Below are positions 30,444 to 39,174 of a stretch of DNA of 64,000 nt, piece by piece. The translations under genes and the position numbers were made by a program. This DNA is from Marinospirillum perlucidum. GTDB taxonomy: Bacteria; Pseudomonadota; Gammaproteobacteria; Pseudomonadales; Halomonadaceae. Position 1 is the stretch's first letter, and every line of letters begins with the position of its first letter. The notes under the pieces were generated by a model, which had not been told where the DNA came from, did no database searches, and saw nothing but the letters and a program-made list of their open reading frames with translations. The stretch lies in contig NZ_QFWJ01000010.1 in assembly GCF_003336805.1 (NCBI RefSeq), forward strand, positions 59,664-123,663. The letters run 5' to 3'.

Positions 30444-31702
30444 TGGGTAACCCGAATCGCGCAAAGGCTGAAAAGGGATTGATGCGGTGGATTGATGACC
30501 GCTTCCCCGCAACCCAGATGTGGGAAGATCATCTCAGTAAGTATTATGCGCCAAAAAACTTCAACTTCTGGTATTTCTTTGGTTCTCTTGCCCTGTTGGT
30601 CCTGGTGAATCAGATCCTGACCGGTATCTGGCTGACCATGAGCTTCAACCCTTCTGCTGAAGGTGCTTTCCGTTCTGTTGAATACATCATGCGTGATGTG
30701 GAACTGGGCTGGCTGATCCGCTATATGCACACCACGGGTGCTTCTGCCTTCTTCGTGGTGGTCTACCTGCATATGCTGCGTGGCATGATGTATGGCTCCT
30801 ACCAAAAACCCCGTGAGCTGATCTGGATTTTTGGTATGACCATCTACCTGGCGCTGATGGCAGAAGCCTTCATGGGTTACCTGCTGCCTTGGGGTCAAAT
30901 GTCCTATTGGGGTGCCCAGGTTATTATCTCCTTGTTCGGTGCCATTCCCTTTATTGGTCCTGATCTGGCCGAGTGGGTCCGTGGTGACTACCTGATTTCC
31001 GGTATTACCCTGAACCGCTTCTTCGCCCTGCACGTGGTAGCCCTGCCCATCGTTATTCTGGGTCTGGTTGTCCTGCATATTCTTGCTCTGCACGAAGTGG
31101 GTTCCAACAACCCTGATGGTGTGGAAATCAAGAAGAATCTGGACGAGAACGGTATTCCCAAAGACGGCATTCCTTTCCACCCTTACTACACTGTCAAAGA
31201 CATTGTGGGCGTGGCGGTCTTCCTGTTTGTTTTCTGTATCGTTCTTTTCTACTTCCCAGAAATGGGCGGTTACTTTATCGAAGCACCCAACTTTGAGCCT
31301 GCGAATCCGCTGAAAACACCGGATCACATTGCTCCTGTTTGGTACTTCACGCCTTTCTACGCCATTCTGCGTGCGATTAACTTCTCGCTCTTCGGTCTGG
31401 ATGCCAAGTTCCTGGGTGTTGTGGCCATGGGTGCAGCGATTGCTATCCTCTTTGTCCTGCCCTGGCTGGATCGCAGTCCTGTGAAGTCTATCCGTTACAA
31501 GGGCTGGATGAGTAAGGTTGCTCTGATTCTGTTCTGCATCAGCTTTGTTGTTCTGGGTGTGCTGGGTGTATTGCCTGCTACTGATGGTCGTACCATCGTT
31601 GCTCAGATCGCAACAGCAATCTACTTCCTCTACTTCCTTCTGATGCCTTTCTACACCAGAATCGAGAAGTGTAAACCAGTTCCAGAAAGGGTGACCGGCT
31701 AA
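30443..31702 (+). CDS. petB: Cytochrome b subunit of bc1 complex
   Basis: Polytopic cytochrome b (419 residues) holding the two b hemes and both quinol sites. The heme histidines fall in the helices around YMHTTGASAFFVVVYLHMLRG (shown in part) and NRFFALHVVALPI...VVLHILALHEVGSNNP, and the Qo-site PDW-loop-equivalent region is present. Single-chain mitochondrial/proteobacterial type with eight predicted helices. Start and stop each overlap the neighbouring gene by 1 nt. Confidence 0.96.
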   Translation: MGNPNRAKAEKGLMRWIDDRFPATQMWEDHLSKYYAPKNFNFWYFFGSLALLVLVNQILTGIWLTMSFNPSAEGAFRSVEYIMRDVELGWLIRYMHTTGASAFFVVVYLHMLRGMMYGSYQKPRELIWIFGMTIYLALMAEAFMGYLLPWGQMSYWGAQVIISLFGAIPFIGPDLAEWVRGDYLISGITLNRFFALHVVALPIVILGLVVLHILALHEVGSNNPDGVEIKKNLDENGIPKDGIPFHPYYTVKDIVGVAVFLFVFCIVLFYFPEMGGYFIEAPNFEPANPLKTPDHIAPVWYFTPFYAILRAINFSLFGLDAKFLGVVAMGAAIAILFVLPWLDRSPVKSIRYKGWMSKVALILFCISFVVLGVLGVLPATDGRTIVAQIATAIYFLYFLLMPFYTRIEKCKPVPERVTG

Positions 31703-32472
31703 TGAAAAAGCAACTCGCAGCATTTTTGATTGCACTCATGCCTACCCTGTCGATGGCAGCGGGGGGCGCTAACGTTCACCTGGACTCTATGGAGCCTGAT
31801 CTCTATAACTACGAGTCCCTGCAAAAGGGTGCACGTCTGTTCGTAAACTACTGCATGGGCTGTCACACGGCAGAGCATCAGCGTTTTGCTCGCACTGCGG
31901 AAGACCTGGGGATTCCCCAGGACGTGATCGAGGAAAACCTGATCCTGAGCCCTCAGCTGGCCTACAATGATCTGATGATCAATGGTATGACGGCTGAAGA
32001 TGGTGAATCCTGGTTTGGTACTGCACCACCCGACCTGAGTCTGATGGCGCGTCTGAGAAGCCCTGAGTATATCTATACTTTCCTGCGCAGCTTCTACCTG
32101 GATGATGCCAAGGCCTGGGGCGTGAACAACACCGTGTTTGCTGATGTGGGGATGCCGCACGTGCTGTCCGATCTGCAGGGTGAATACGAGCTGGTTTGCG
32201 ATCCTAACCACCTGGAGGTTCGTGTTGAAGATCCTCTGCGTGGTAAGGTAACCAATCCACGTGACTGCTTCCGTCAGGTTGAGACAGGTAGCCTGTCACC
32301 TGCAGAGTATGATCAGGCCATCTACGACCTGACCAACTTCATGGTCTATGTGGCTGAACCCAGCAAGTATCAGAGCAATAGCCTGGCACCCAAAGTACTG
32401 CTGTTCATCTTCGTCTTCTTTATCTTTGCGTATCTGCTGAAGAAAGAATACTGGCGTGATGTTAAGCACTAA
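31702..32472 (+). CDS. petC: Cytochrome c1 subunit of bc1 complex
   Basis: Cytochrome c1, 256 residues, with a cleavable signal peptide (cleavage near SMAAGGA), the heme-binding CMGCH at residues 51-55 and a C-terminal membrane anchor (VLLFIFVFFIFAYLLKKEYW). It takes electrons from the Rieske subunit and gives them to soluble cytochrome c. Last gene of petABC, followed by a terminator. Confidence 0.97.
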   Translation: MKKQLAAFLIALMPTLSMAAGGANVHLDSMEPDLYNYESLQKGARLFVNYCMGCHTAEHQRFARTAEDLGIPQDVIEENLILSPQLAYNDLMINGMTAEDGESWFGTAPPDLSLMARLRSPEYIYTFLRSFYLDDAKAWGVNNTVFADVGMPHVLSDLQGEYELVCDPNHLEVRVEDPLRGKVTNPRDCFRQVETGSLSPAEYDQAIYDLTNFMVYVAEPSKYQSNSLAPKVLLFIFVFFIFAYLLKKEYWRDVKH

Positions 32473-32514
32473 GCCAAGCGGTTTGCTTGAGTGTAATAAT
32501 AATTAAAACTTGCC

Positions 32515-32544
32515 AAAAAGCGTGCGGTTAACCGTACGCTTTTT
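32515..32544 (+). terminator. Rho-independent terminator after petC
   Basis: Thirteen-base arms (AAAAAGCGTGCGG and CCGTACGCTTTTT, one mismatch/G-T pair) close on a 4-nt TTAA loop. The flanking A and T tracts make it able to act in both directions. Confidence 0.85.
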
Positions 32545-32603
32545 GCTATTTCTGGCCCTGAAGCGTTATAGTAATGGGCTACTTGTAGAGCGAGGAATTA
32601 TAA

Positions 32604-33230
32604 ATGGGCGTTGTTAGCAAGCGTTCTTCCATGACTTACTTCTCAGATGGCACTGATCATTACAGTCATCGTGTACGTATAGTTCTTGCGGAGAAGGGTG
32701 TAACTGTTGATTTGCTGGATATCAACCCCAATAACAAACCGGAAGAATTGGCTGATTTGAATCCTTACAACAGTCTGCCGACTCTTTTGGACAGGGATCT
32801 GGTCTTGTATGAATCCAAGGTAATGATGGAATACCTGGATGAGCGTTTTCCTCACCCGCCTCTTCTGCCTGTTTATCCAGTTGCCAGGGCGCAAAGCCGT
32901 CTCTGGGTTCACCGTATCGAGCGTGAATGGTGTCCCTTGGTGGATACCCTGGTTAATGAAGAAGGCAGCAAGAAAGCAGATAAAGCCCGCAAGGAACTGC
33001 GTGAAAGTATTATAGGTGTAGCCCCTATTTTTGTTGACCTGCCTTTTTTCATGAGTGATGAATTCAGTCTGGTTGACTGCTGTGTTTTACCGATTCTGTG
33101 GCGTCTGCCCCACTTTGGCATAGAATTACCCGAAAAACAGGTTCAGCCTTTGATGGACTACATGGAAAAATGCTTCTCCCGGGATGGTTTTCTAGCCAGT
33201 CTTTCTGAAGCTGAACGTGAAATGCGTTAA
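32604..33230 (+). CDS. sspA: Stringent starvation protein A
   Basis: Glutathione-S-transferase-fold protein (208 residues) that binds RNA polymerase and alters transcription during starvation and stationary phase. An N-terminal thioredoxin-like domain (about residues 10-85, with [18 protein letters not shown] start and [17 protein letters not shown]) is followed by an alpha-helical domain. It precedes sspB, as in E. coli and Pseudomonas, downstream of the bc1 operon. Confidence 0.96.
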   Translation: MGVVSKRSSMTYFSDGTDHYSHRVRIVLAEKGVTVDLLDINPNNKPEELADLNPYNSLPTLLDRDLVLYESKVMMEYLDERFPHPPLLPVYPVARAQSRLWVHRIEREWCPLVDTLVNEEGSKKADKARKELRESIIGVAPIFVDLPFFMSDEFSLVDCCVLPILWRLPHFGIELPEKQVQPLMDYMEKCFSRDGFLASLSEAEREMR

Positions 33231-33242
33231 GCAGAGGTGTAT

Positions 33243-33665
33243 ATGACAACTTCCAGTCGACCCTATTTGTTACGTGGTCTTTATGAATGGCTGCTGGATA
33301 ACCAGTTGACACCTCACATTATCATTGCGGCCGATCTGCCTGGTGTGGATGTGCCCAGTGAGCAGGTTCAGGATGGTCAGTTGGTCTTGAATATCTCGGA
33401 TACCGCGACGCGTGATCTCGTGATGACCAATGATGCAGTCAGCTTCAGTGCACGCTTTGGCGGCGTACCACGTCAGATTTATGTGCCCATGGAAGCGGTG
33501 GTAGCGATCTATGCGCGTGAAGATGGTGCCGGTATGGTGTTTGGTCAAGAGCCGGGTGCCGAAGCGATAAGTCCAAGCGGTGAAGAAGCGGTCACTGAAG
33601 ATGAAGGTCAGGAAGCTTCTGAGGAGCCGAAGCGATCAGCTCCCCATCTGACTGTAGTGAAGTAG
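33243..33665 (+). CDS. sspB: ClpXP adaptor / stringent starvation protein B
   Basis: Adaptor (140 residues) that tethers ssrA-tagged proteins to ClpXP. The N-terminal RPYLLRGLYEWLLDNQLTPH region and DAVSFSARFGG form the tag-binding domain. An acidic linker follows, and the ClpX-binding tail is APHLTVVK. ATG 33243, 5 nt after AGAGG, is preferred over an earlier frame extension. Confidence 0.96.
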   Translation: MTTSSRPYLLRGLYEWLLDNQLTPHIIIAADLPGVDVPSEQVQDGQLVLNISDTATRDLVMTNDAVSFSARFGGVPRQIYVPMEAVVAIYAREDGAGMVFGQEPGAEAISPSGEEAVTEDEGQEASEEPKRSAPHLTVVK

Positions 33666-34271
<606 letters not shown>

Positions 34272-34637
34272 CTAGAAAGCATTTTTAATCCAGTTTTGGC
34301 ACAGGATGTGTCCGTCTGAATCCTCGCTCATGGCTAGGACATCAAATCGGCAGGGAGGCTGAGTTTTCAGCCGCTGCAGAAAAACTTCGGCGGTACGTTG
34401 AATCCGTCGTTGCTTGGCGGGAGTAATACTGGCCACAGCACCGCCAAAAGCATTGGTTTTGCGAAAGCGAACCTCGGTAAATACCAGCGTGTCTCCATCC
34501 CAGAGGATGAGATCTATTTCACCCAGTGGGCAGTGAAAATTCTCGGCCACCAGTTGTAAGCCCTGGTCGAGCAAACTTTTCTTGGCAGTAATTTCTGCTT
34601 GCTTGCCACGGTGAAGATGCTGGGGCCGCGTAACCAT
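34272..34637 (-). CDS. yraN: YraN-family (UPF0102) endonuclease-like protein
   Basis: Protein of 121 residues with the restriction-endonuclease-like core of the family: GEIDLILWDGDTLVFTEVR carries the D...ExR-type acidic residues. The role is unknown, although a link to DNA processing is suspected from the fold. It follows lpoA by 1 nt, the usual order. Confidence 0.9.
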   Translation of the reverse strand: MVTRPQHLHRGKQAEITAKKSLLDQGLQLVAENFHCPLGEIDLILWDGDTLVFTEVRFRKTNAFGGAVASITPAKQRRIQRTAEVFLQRLKTQPPCRFDVLAMSEDSDGHILCQNWIKNAF

Positions 34638-34638
34638 T

Positions 34639-36477
34639 TTAATCGGCGATCAGTTGATCAACCAGAGGCTCTTGTACGAAGGCACCTTCCGGCAAGGGTT
34701 GCGGGCGGCCGTTGATAAACTGGGCCCAGAGGAGTTCGCGCTGAATGCGTCCCTCGCTTTGGTTAAGCCGTCCGGTTGCACCTTCAAGACGGGTGCTGGG
34801 TAAAACTTCGAGTAATTCCAGGCGTTGAGCCAGCAGGTAGGCATCGACTCCCATGGCGTAGAGGCGTCCATAGCGATTCATGCTGGCAGGCCAGGCTGAC
34901 CTGATTTCTTCCTGTAATGGGGCGCCCGGATCGAGATACCAGGTGATATCGGTGAAGGCGATGCCATTCATGTCATCATCCTGGGTTGGATTGGGACTGC
35001 CGGTATAAATAAAAGAGGTCGCCATAACCGGTAGTTCGCTGGCCATCAGGAAGCTGAGGGCTGGCTTGACCTGACGCGCTGTCGAGGTGTCTGCATGAAG
35101 AAACAGGAAATCACTGTCTTCACGGGGACGGGCAACAAAGTGGGGTCTTTGACCCAGTAAGCGGGTTAAGCGCTGGTGGCGCTCTTGGCTTAAGTTGACT
35201 TCCAAAAGCTCACGCAGTGCCGAGTCCAGGCTTTTGTCGTCTCCGAACTGACGGGTGTGGGTGATTTCCCCGCCAAGTTCTCTCCAGGCTTCCACAAAGC
35301 CTCTTTCTACCCGGGTTCCCCAGTTGCCTTCAGGCGTTAATGCCAGGGCGTGACGAAAGCCGGTTTGCCAGGCTTTTCGGGCAACCTGGGCTGCTTCATT
35401 TTCAGCAGAAAGTCCGAACTGAAAGAGTTGCTGATTAGCTGTTGTTTCCAGATTGCTGTAGTTAAGTGCCAGTGTTGGAAGAGGCAGGCTGGAGCGACGA
35501 GCCAACAGATCAACGCGGGACTTGGCCAGGGGCCCAATAACTACCTCGACACCAGCTTCCTGGGCGCGTTCATAGAGTTCATCCAGGCTCTCTCCCTGGG
35601 TGTCAAAAAAAGTAAGGCGAGGGTGGTGCTTGCCTTCATGTAGGCTATGGAAATGTCGGGCTACCAGGGCATTGCGAATGGCCTTGGCCGCATCAGCCAG
35701 GGGACCTGAAGTGGGGAGAAAAATCCCCAGATGCTCAACCTGGTGTTGACTGAGCTCTGCTAGTCGCTGGATATCTTCAGGTGGTTGCTGATGTGCTGGG
35801 TGGCCTGCCCATTGACTGCGCCAAGCTGCGATCAGTGAGTTAAAGGCGGCAAAGTCCTCACTGGTCTGTTGGCGAACTTCTGCCAGGGCTACCCAGCCTT
35901 TGAGGAGGGGTTGGCTAGTGCTGGCTTTAAGTAGTTCCAGTTCTTCGCCACTCACTTGGCTCAGCAAACGCCAGAGGCGTTCTTCGGCGCGGGTGCGCTC
36001 TGCATTGGAGCCTGCCAGCAAGGTTTGCCGGAAGCTTTGGTTTACGGCAGCGGTATAATGACCGGTCAGTTCGAAGGCCTGGGATTTATAGCCAGCCAAC
36101 TGGTAGCCTTGCTGACGCGTCAGACTATTCAGGGCGTCAGTGACTCTTTGCAGATACTGCAAGGTCAGACGGCCTTCTTCAAGAGCCAGGCTGGTTTCGG
36201 CACTTAAAACCAGAAGTCGCCACAGGGAGTCTTGGGGCAACTGCTGGAGGCGGATGCTCTGAATCATGTCCAGACTCTGCTGGTACTCGCCTTCCTGTGC
36301 TAGAATTTCAGCGGCTTCAAGACGCATGAGCTGAGATTCAACTTCAGGGTTGGGGTGGGGGCTTCGGGTCGTGTTTCCTACCTCAGTGGGGGTACTGGGG
36401 CCCGTTGCACAAGCAGTTATCAAGAGGCTGATCAGTAATAGAGGCAGCAGTCGGCAAGCTGATATTTTCTCTAACAC
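34639..36477 (-). CDS. lpoA: Penicillin-binding protein activator LpoA
   Basis: Outer-membrane lipoprotein (612 residues) that reaches through the periplasm to activate PBP1A. The lipobox LITAC puts the lipidated cysteine at residue 23. The N-terminal half is helical and TPR-like; the C-terminal half (from about residue 245) is a periplasmic-binding-protein fold (HLGIFLPTSGPLADAAKAIR start, shown in part). It is divergent from rsmI with a 55-nt gap. Confidence 0.94.
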   Translation of the reverse strand: MLEKISACRLLPLLLISLLITACATGPSTPTEVGNTTRSPHPNPEVESQLMRLEAAEILAQEGEYQQSLDMIQSIRLQQLPQDSLWRLLVLSAETSLALEEGRLTLQYLQRVTDALNSLTRQQGYQLAGYKSQAFELTGHYTAAVNQSFRQTLLAGSNAERTRAEERLWRLLSQVSGEELELLKASTSQPLLKGWVALAEVRQQTSEDFAAFNSLIAAWRSQWAGHPAHQQPPEDIQRLAELSQHQVEHLGIFLPTSGPLADAAKAIRNALVARHFHSLHEGKHHPRLTFFDTQGESLDELYERAQEAGVEVVIGPLAKSRVDLLARRSSLPLPTLALNYSNLETTANQQLFQFGLSAENEAAQVARKAWQTGFRHALALTPEGNWGTRVERGFVEAWRELGGEITHTRQFGDDKSLDSALRELLEVNLSQERHQRLTRLLGQRPHFVARPREDSDFLFLHADTSTARQVKPALSFLMASELPVMATSFIYTGSPNPTQDDDMNGIAFTDITWYLDPGAPLQEEIRSAWPASMNRYGRLYAMGVDAYLLAQRLELLEVLPSTRLEGATGRLNQSEGRIQRELLWAQFINGRPQPLPEGAFVQEPLVDQLIAD

Positions 36478-36532
36478 CCTGAGTGATCCTTTATTTGGTT
36501 AAGGGTCATGGATTTTGAAATAAAGGTAAAAA

Positions 36533-37447
36533 ATGACCCGGAATACATCTGCATCTATCCAAGAAAAAAAGCTGGATTCCAATTCTGTTGAGCATACCAA
36601 AAAACAGGCCTGTTTGTACGTAGTCGCAACGCCGATTGGTAATCTTGAAGATATCACCGCCAGAGCCGAGCGTATCCTCAAAGAGGTGAGCGTCATTGCC
36701 GCCGAGGATACCCGGCATACGCAAAAGCTCCTGCACAACCTGGGCATCAAAAACCAGTTGATCTCCCTGCACGATCACAATGAAGAAGCGCGCAGCGAAC
36801 AACTGGTGGCCCGTCTGCGCCAAGGGGAAAATCTGGCTCTGGTTTCGGATGCAGGCACACCGCTGATTTCCGATCCTGGTTATACGCTGGTCAACCAGGT
36901 TAGAGCAGCTGGTTTTGAAGTGGTTCCCGTTCCCGGTGTCAGTGCCCTGACTGCTGCCCTGAGTGTTGCGGGTCTGCCCACGGATCGTTTTTATTTTGGC
37001 GGTTTTCTGCCGGCCAAAGCCCAGGCCCGAACAAGTGTTCTGGAAGCTTTGCGTCAACAGCAGGGAACTCTAGTCTTTTATGAATCACCCCACCGGCTCC
37101 TGGCTTCCCTGGAAGCATTGAAAGAAGTGTTGGGCGCGGATCGTGAAGCCTGCCTGGCCCGTGAAATCAGCAAGCGTTTTGAAACCTTTCTGCAAGCCCC
37201 TCTAGTGGAGTTGCTGGAAAGAGTAAAAGCGGATGCCAATCAGCAAAAAGGCGAGTTTGTGCTGCTGGTGGCTGGATATCAGGGGGAAGCGGCCAGTTCG
37301 GCCTGGTCCGAGGCCTGTCGGTGGCTGCTGGAGCTGAAGGAACACTTGCCTCCTTCTCAGGCCTGTGCGCTGGTTGCCAAGATGACGGGCGTCAAGAAGA
37401 AACAGCTCTATCAGTGGATGCTGGAGCAGGATGCAGGCAAAGGTTGA
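36533..37447 (+). CDS. rsmI: 16S rRNA 2'-O-ribose C1402 methyltransferase RsmI
   Basis: SAM-dependent tetrapyrrole-methylase-fold enzyme (304 residues) that methylates the ribose of C1402 in the decoding centre; rsmH, further downstream, modifies the base of the same nucleotide. Motifs TPIGNLEDIT, AEDTRHTQKLL, SDAGTPLISDPG and VPGVSALTAAL are visible. The stop overlaps the probable rnpB promoter. Confidence 0.96.
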   Translation: MTRNTSASIQEKKLDSNSVEHTKKQACLYVVATPIGNLEDITARAERILKEVSVIAAEDTRHTQKLLHNLGIKNQLISLHDHNEEARSEQLVARLRQGENLALVSDAGTPLISDPGYTLVNQVRAAGFEVVPVPGVSALTAALSVAGLPTDRFYFGGFLPAKAQARTSVLEALRQQQGTLVFYESPHRLLASLEALKEVLGADREACLAREISKRFETFLQAPLVELLERVKADANQQKGEFVLLVAGYQGEAASSAWSEACRWLLELKEHLPPSQACALVAKMTGVKKKQLYQWMLEQDAGKG

Positions 37448-37472
37448 GCCTTTTACGGTTTGTCTATATCCT
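37444..37472 (+). promoter_or_regulatory. Possible promoter of the RNase P RNA gene
   Basis: TTGAGC (37444-37449) and TATCCT (37467-37472) each match the sigma-70 consensus at 4 positions with an ideal 17-bp spacer and lie 9 nt before the mature 5' end of rnpB. The -35 overlaps the rsmI stop codon. Confidence 0.45.
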
Positions 37473-37481
37473 TTCGCAGCG

Positions 37482-37832
37482 GAAGTCGGCCGGACAGTCG
37501 CTGCCACTGCTTGCAGTGGGGGAGGAAAGTCCGGGCTCCAAAGGGCAGGGTGCCAGGTAACGCCTGGGGGGCGCAAGCCCACGGAAAGTGCCGCAGAAAA
37601 TATACCGCCGATGGCCTTCGGGCACAGGTAAGGGTGAAAAGGTGCGGTAAGAGCGCACCGCACGGGTGGTAACACACCGTGGCAGGGTAAACCCCACCTG
37701 GAGCAAGACCAAATAGGAACCCTCAAGGCGTGGCCCGCGCTGGGTTCGGGTAGGTTGCTTGAGCAGAAGAGCGATCTTCTGCCTAGAGGAATGGCTGTCC
37801 TCGACAGAACCCGGCTTACAGGCCGGCTTCCG
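37482..37832 (+). ncRNA. rnpB: RNase P RNA (M1 RNA), class A
   Basis: Catalytic RNA of RNase P, which removes tRNA 5' leaders. The helix P1 arms GAAGTCGGCC and GGCCGGCTTC mark the two ends. Conserved blocks match E. coli M1 RNA: GAGGAAAGTCCGGGCTCC near 37522, AGGGTGCCAGGTAACGCCTG near 37547, GTAAGGGTGAAA near 37627, GTAAGAGCGCACCG near 37647 and ACAGAACCCGGCTTA at 37804-37818. About 351 nt, normal for type A. No coding sequence should be called across it. No terminator separates it from rsmH. Confidence 0.96.
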
Positions 37833-37859
37833 CACTCATTACTAACACCTGAGTTCACT

Positions 37860-38840
37860 ATGTCTAATAATCCGGCCCGGAATTCGCAAGATCCCCCTGT
37901 TGCCGATCAACACCTGACGGTGCTTTTGCAGGAAGCTGTGGCTGCCTGGCATCAGGACCCAGGTGGTGTCTATGTTGATGGTACTTTCGGTCGAGGCGGA
38001 CACAGTCGCTTGCTGCTTCAGCACCTGAATGAGCAGGGGCGACTCCTGGGAATCGATAAGGACCCTAGAGCCTTACAAGTGGGCCATCAACTGGCTGCTG
38101 AAGACTCACGTTTTTCCATCCACCATGCTTCCTTTGCCGATCTGCCCAGCTGCCTCGAAGAGGCGGGTATCAGAGGTGGTGTTCAGGGGATTCTGCTGGA
38201 TTTGGGTGTTTCTTCCCCTCAACTGGATGACCCGGAAAGGGGATTCAGTTTTATGCAGGATGGCCCCCTGGATATGCGCATGAATACCGCTGCTGGTCCC
38301 AGTGCGGCTGACTGGCTGGCCACCGCCAGTGAAGCAGAGATCAGCGATGTGCTCTTCCACTATGGCGAGGAAAGACACGCCAGAAGAATGGCCCGTGCTC
38401 TGGTCAAGGCGCGCCAGGAAGAGGCGATTACGCGGACCGGTCAGTTAGCGGAAATTATCAAGGCGGCTAACCCTAGCTGGGAAAAACATAAGCATCCAGC
38501 AACTCGGGCTTTTCAAGGTATTCGCATTCATATTAACCAGGAACTGGATGACCTGAGACGCCTCCTGGATCAGGCACTGGACCTCCTGGCTCCTGGTGGT
38601 CGTCTGGTTGTGATCAGCTTTCACTCGCTGGAAGATCGTATGGTCAAGCGTTTTATGCGCGATGCCGCCAAGGGGGATAGCCATTTGCCTCCCGGAGTGC
38701 CCTTCCGCGAGAGCGAGCTGAAGCGGCGTCTTAAATTGCTGGGGAAGGCTGTCAAAGCCAGTGCTGAAGAGGTTAAACTCAATCCTCGGGCACGTAGTGC
38801 CGTGATGCGAACAGCGGAAAAGTTGCCGGAGGTCAATTGA
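37860..38840 (+). CDS. rsmH: 16S rRNA m4C1402 methyltransferase RsmH
   Basis: Methylates N4 of C1402 of 16S rRNA; first gene of the division/cell-wall cluster here. 326 residues from ATG 37860 ([21 protein letters not shown]). Motifs [39 protein letters not shown] and [11 protein letters not shown] are present. Longer in-frame starts lie inside rnpB and are rejected. mraZ, which normally precedes rsmH, is missing. The ribosome-binding site is weak. Confidence 0.95.
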   Translation: MSNNPARNSQDPPVADQHLTVLLQEAVAAWHQDPGGVYVDGTFGRGGHSRLLLQHLNEQGRLLGIDKDPRALQVGHQLAAEDSRFSIHHASFADLPSCLEEAGIRGGVQGILLDLGVSSPQLDDPERGFSFMQDGPLDMRMNTAAGPSAADWLATASEAEISDVLFHYGEERHARRMARALVKARQEEAITRTGQLAEIIKAANPSWEKHKHPATRAFQGIRIHINQELDDLRRLLDQALDLLAPGGRLVVISFHSLEDRMVKRFMRDAAKGDSHLPPGVPFRESELKRRLKLLGKAVKASAEEVKLNPRARSAVMRTAEKLPEVN

Positions 38841-38841
38841 G

Positions 38842-39174
38842 GTGGACAAGGGGTTGGTAGAACGCCTGCGGAAAATTTCGACCCTGGTGGGTTGGCAGCA
38901 TTGGCGGTCATCTCATTGGCTCCTGCTTGGCGTGACCCTGGCCGTTTTGATCAGCGCCCAATTTTTGGTTCAGATTACCCATCAAGCCCGCTCTCAGCAG
39001 GTACGCCTGCAAACTCTGGAAGGGGAGCGGGATGCTCTCCAGGTGGAGTGGGGGCGCTTATTGCTGGAAGAAAGCGCCCTGGTTAACCCGGTTCGTTTGG
39101 AACAGCTGGCTGACGGGCAACTGGATTTGCGCTTGCCTGAATCTGCGGATATTGAAATCAGGGTGATCCGGTGA
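38842..39174 (+). CDS. ftsL: Cell division protein FtsL
   Basis: Bitopic divisome protein (110 residues) that forms a complex with FtsB and FtsQ and activates FtsWI. One membrane helix (HWLLLGVTLAVLISAQFLV) and a periplasmic coiled coil with QQVRLQTLEGERDALQVEWG. The GTG start at 38842 is supported by GGAGG 9 nt upstream. It overlaps ftsI by 4 nt. Confidence 0.92.
   Translation: MDKGLVERLRKISTLVGWQHWRSSHWLLLGVTLAVLISAQFLVQITHQARSQQVRLQTLEGERDALQVEWGRLLLEESALVNPVRLEQLADGQLDLRLPESADIEIRVIR

Noticed and set aside
30392..31735. Open frame of about 447 codons on the minus strand opposite petB
   Set aside because: Antisense to conserved cytochrome b; His/Gln/Asn-rich composition is that of a shadow frame.
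37202..37858. Minus-strand frame across the end of rsmI and rnpB
   Set aside because: It covers the RNase P RNA and part of rsmI; no protein family resemblance, so it is a chance frame in structured-RNA DNA.
37755..37859. Upstream extension of rsmH by 35 codons
   Set aside because: The extension would translate the conserved 3' part of rnpB; RsmH homologues start near MSNN..., consistent with ATG 37860.
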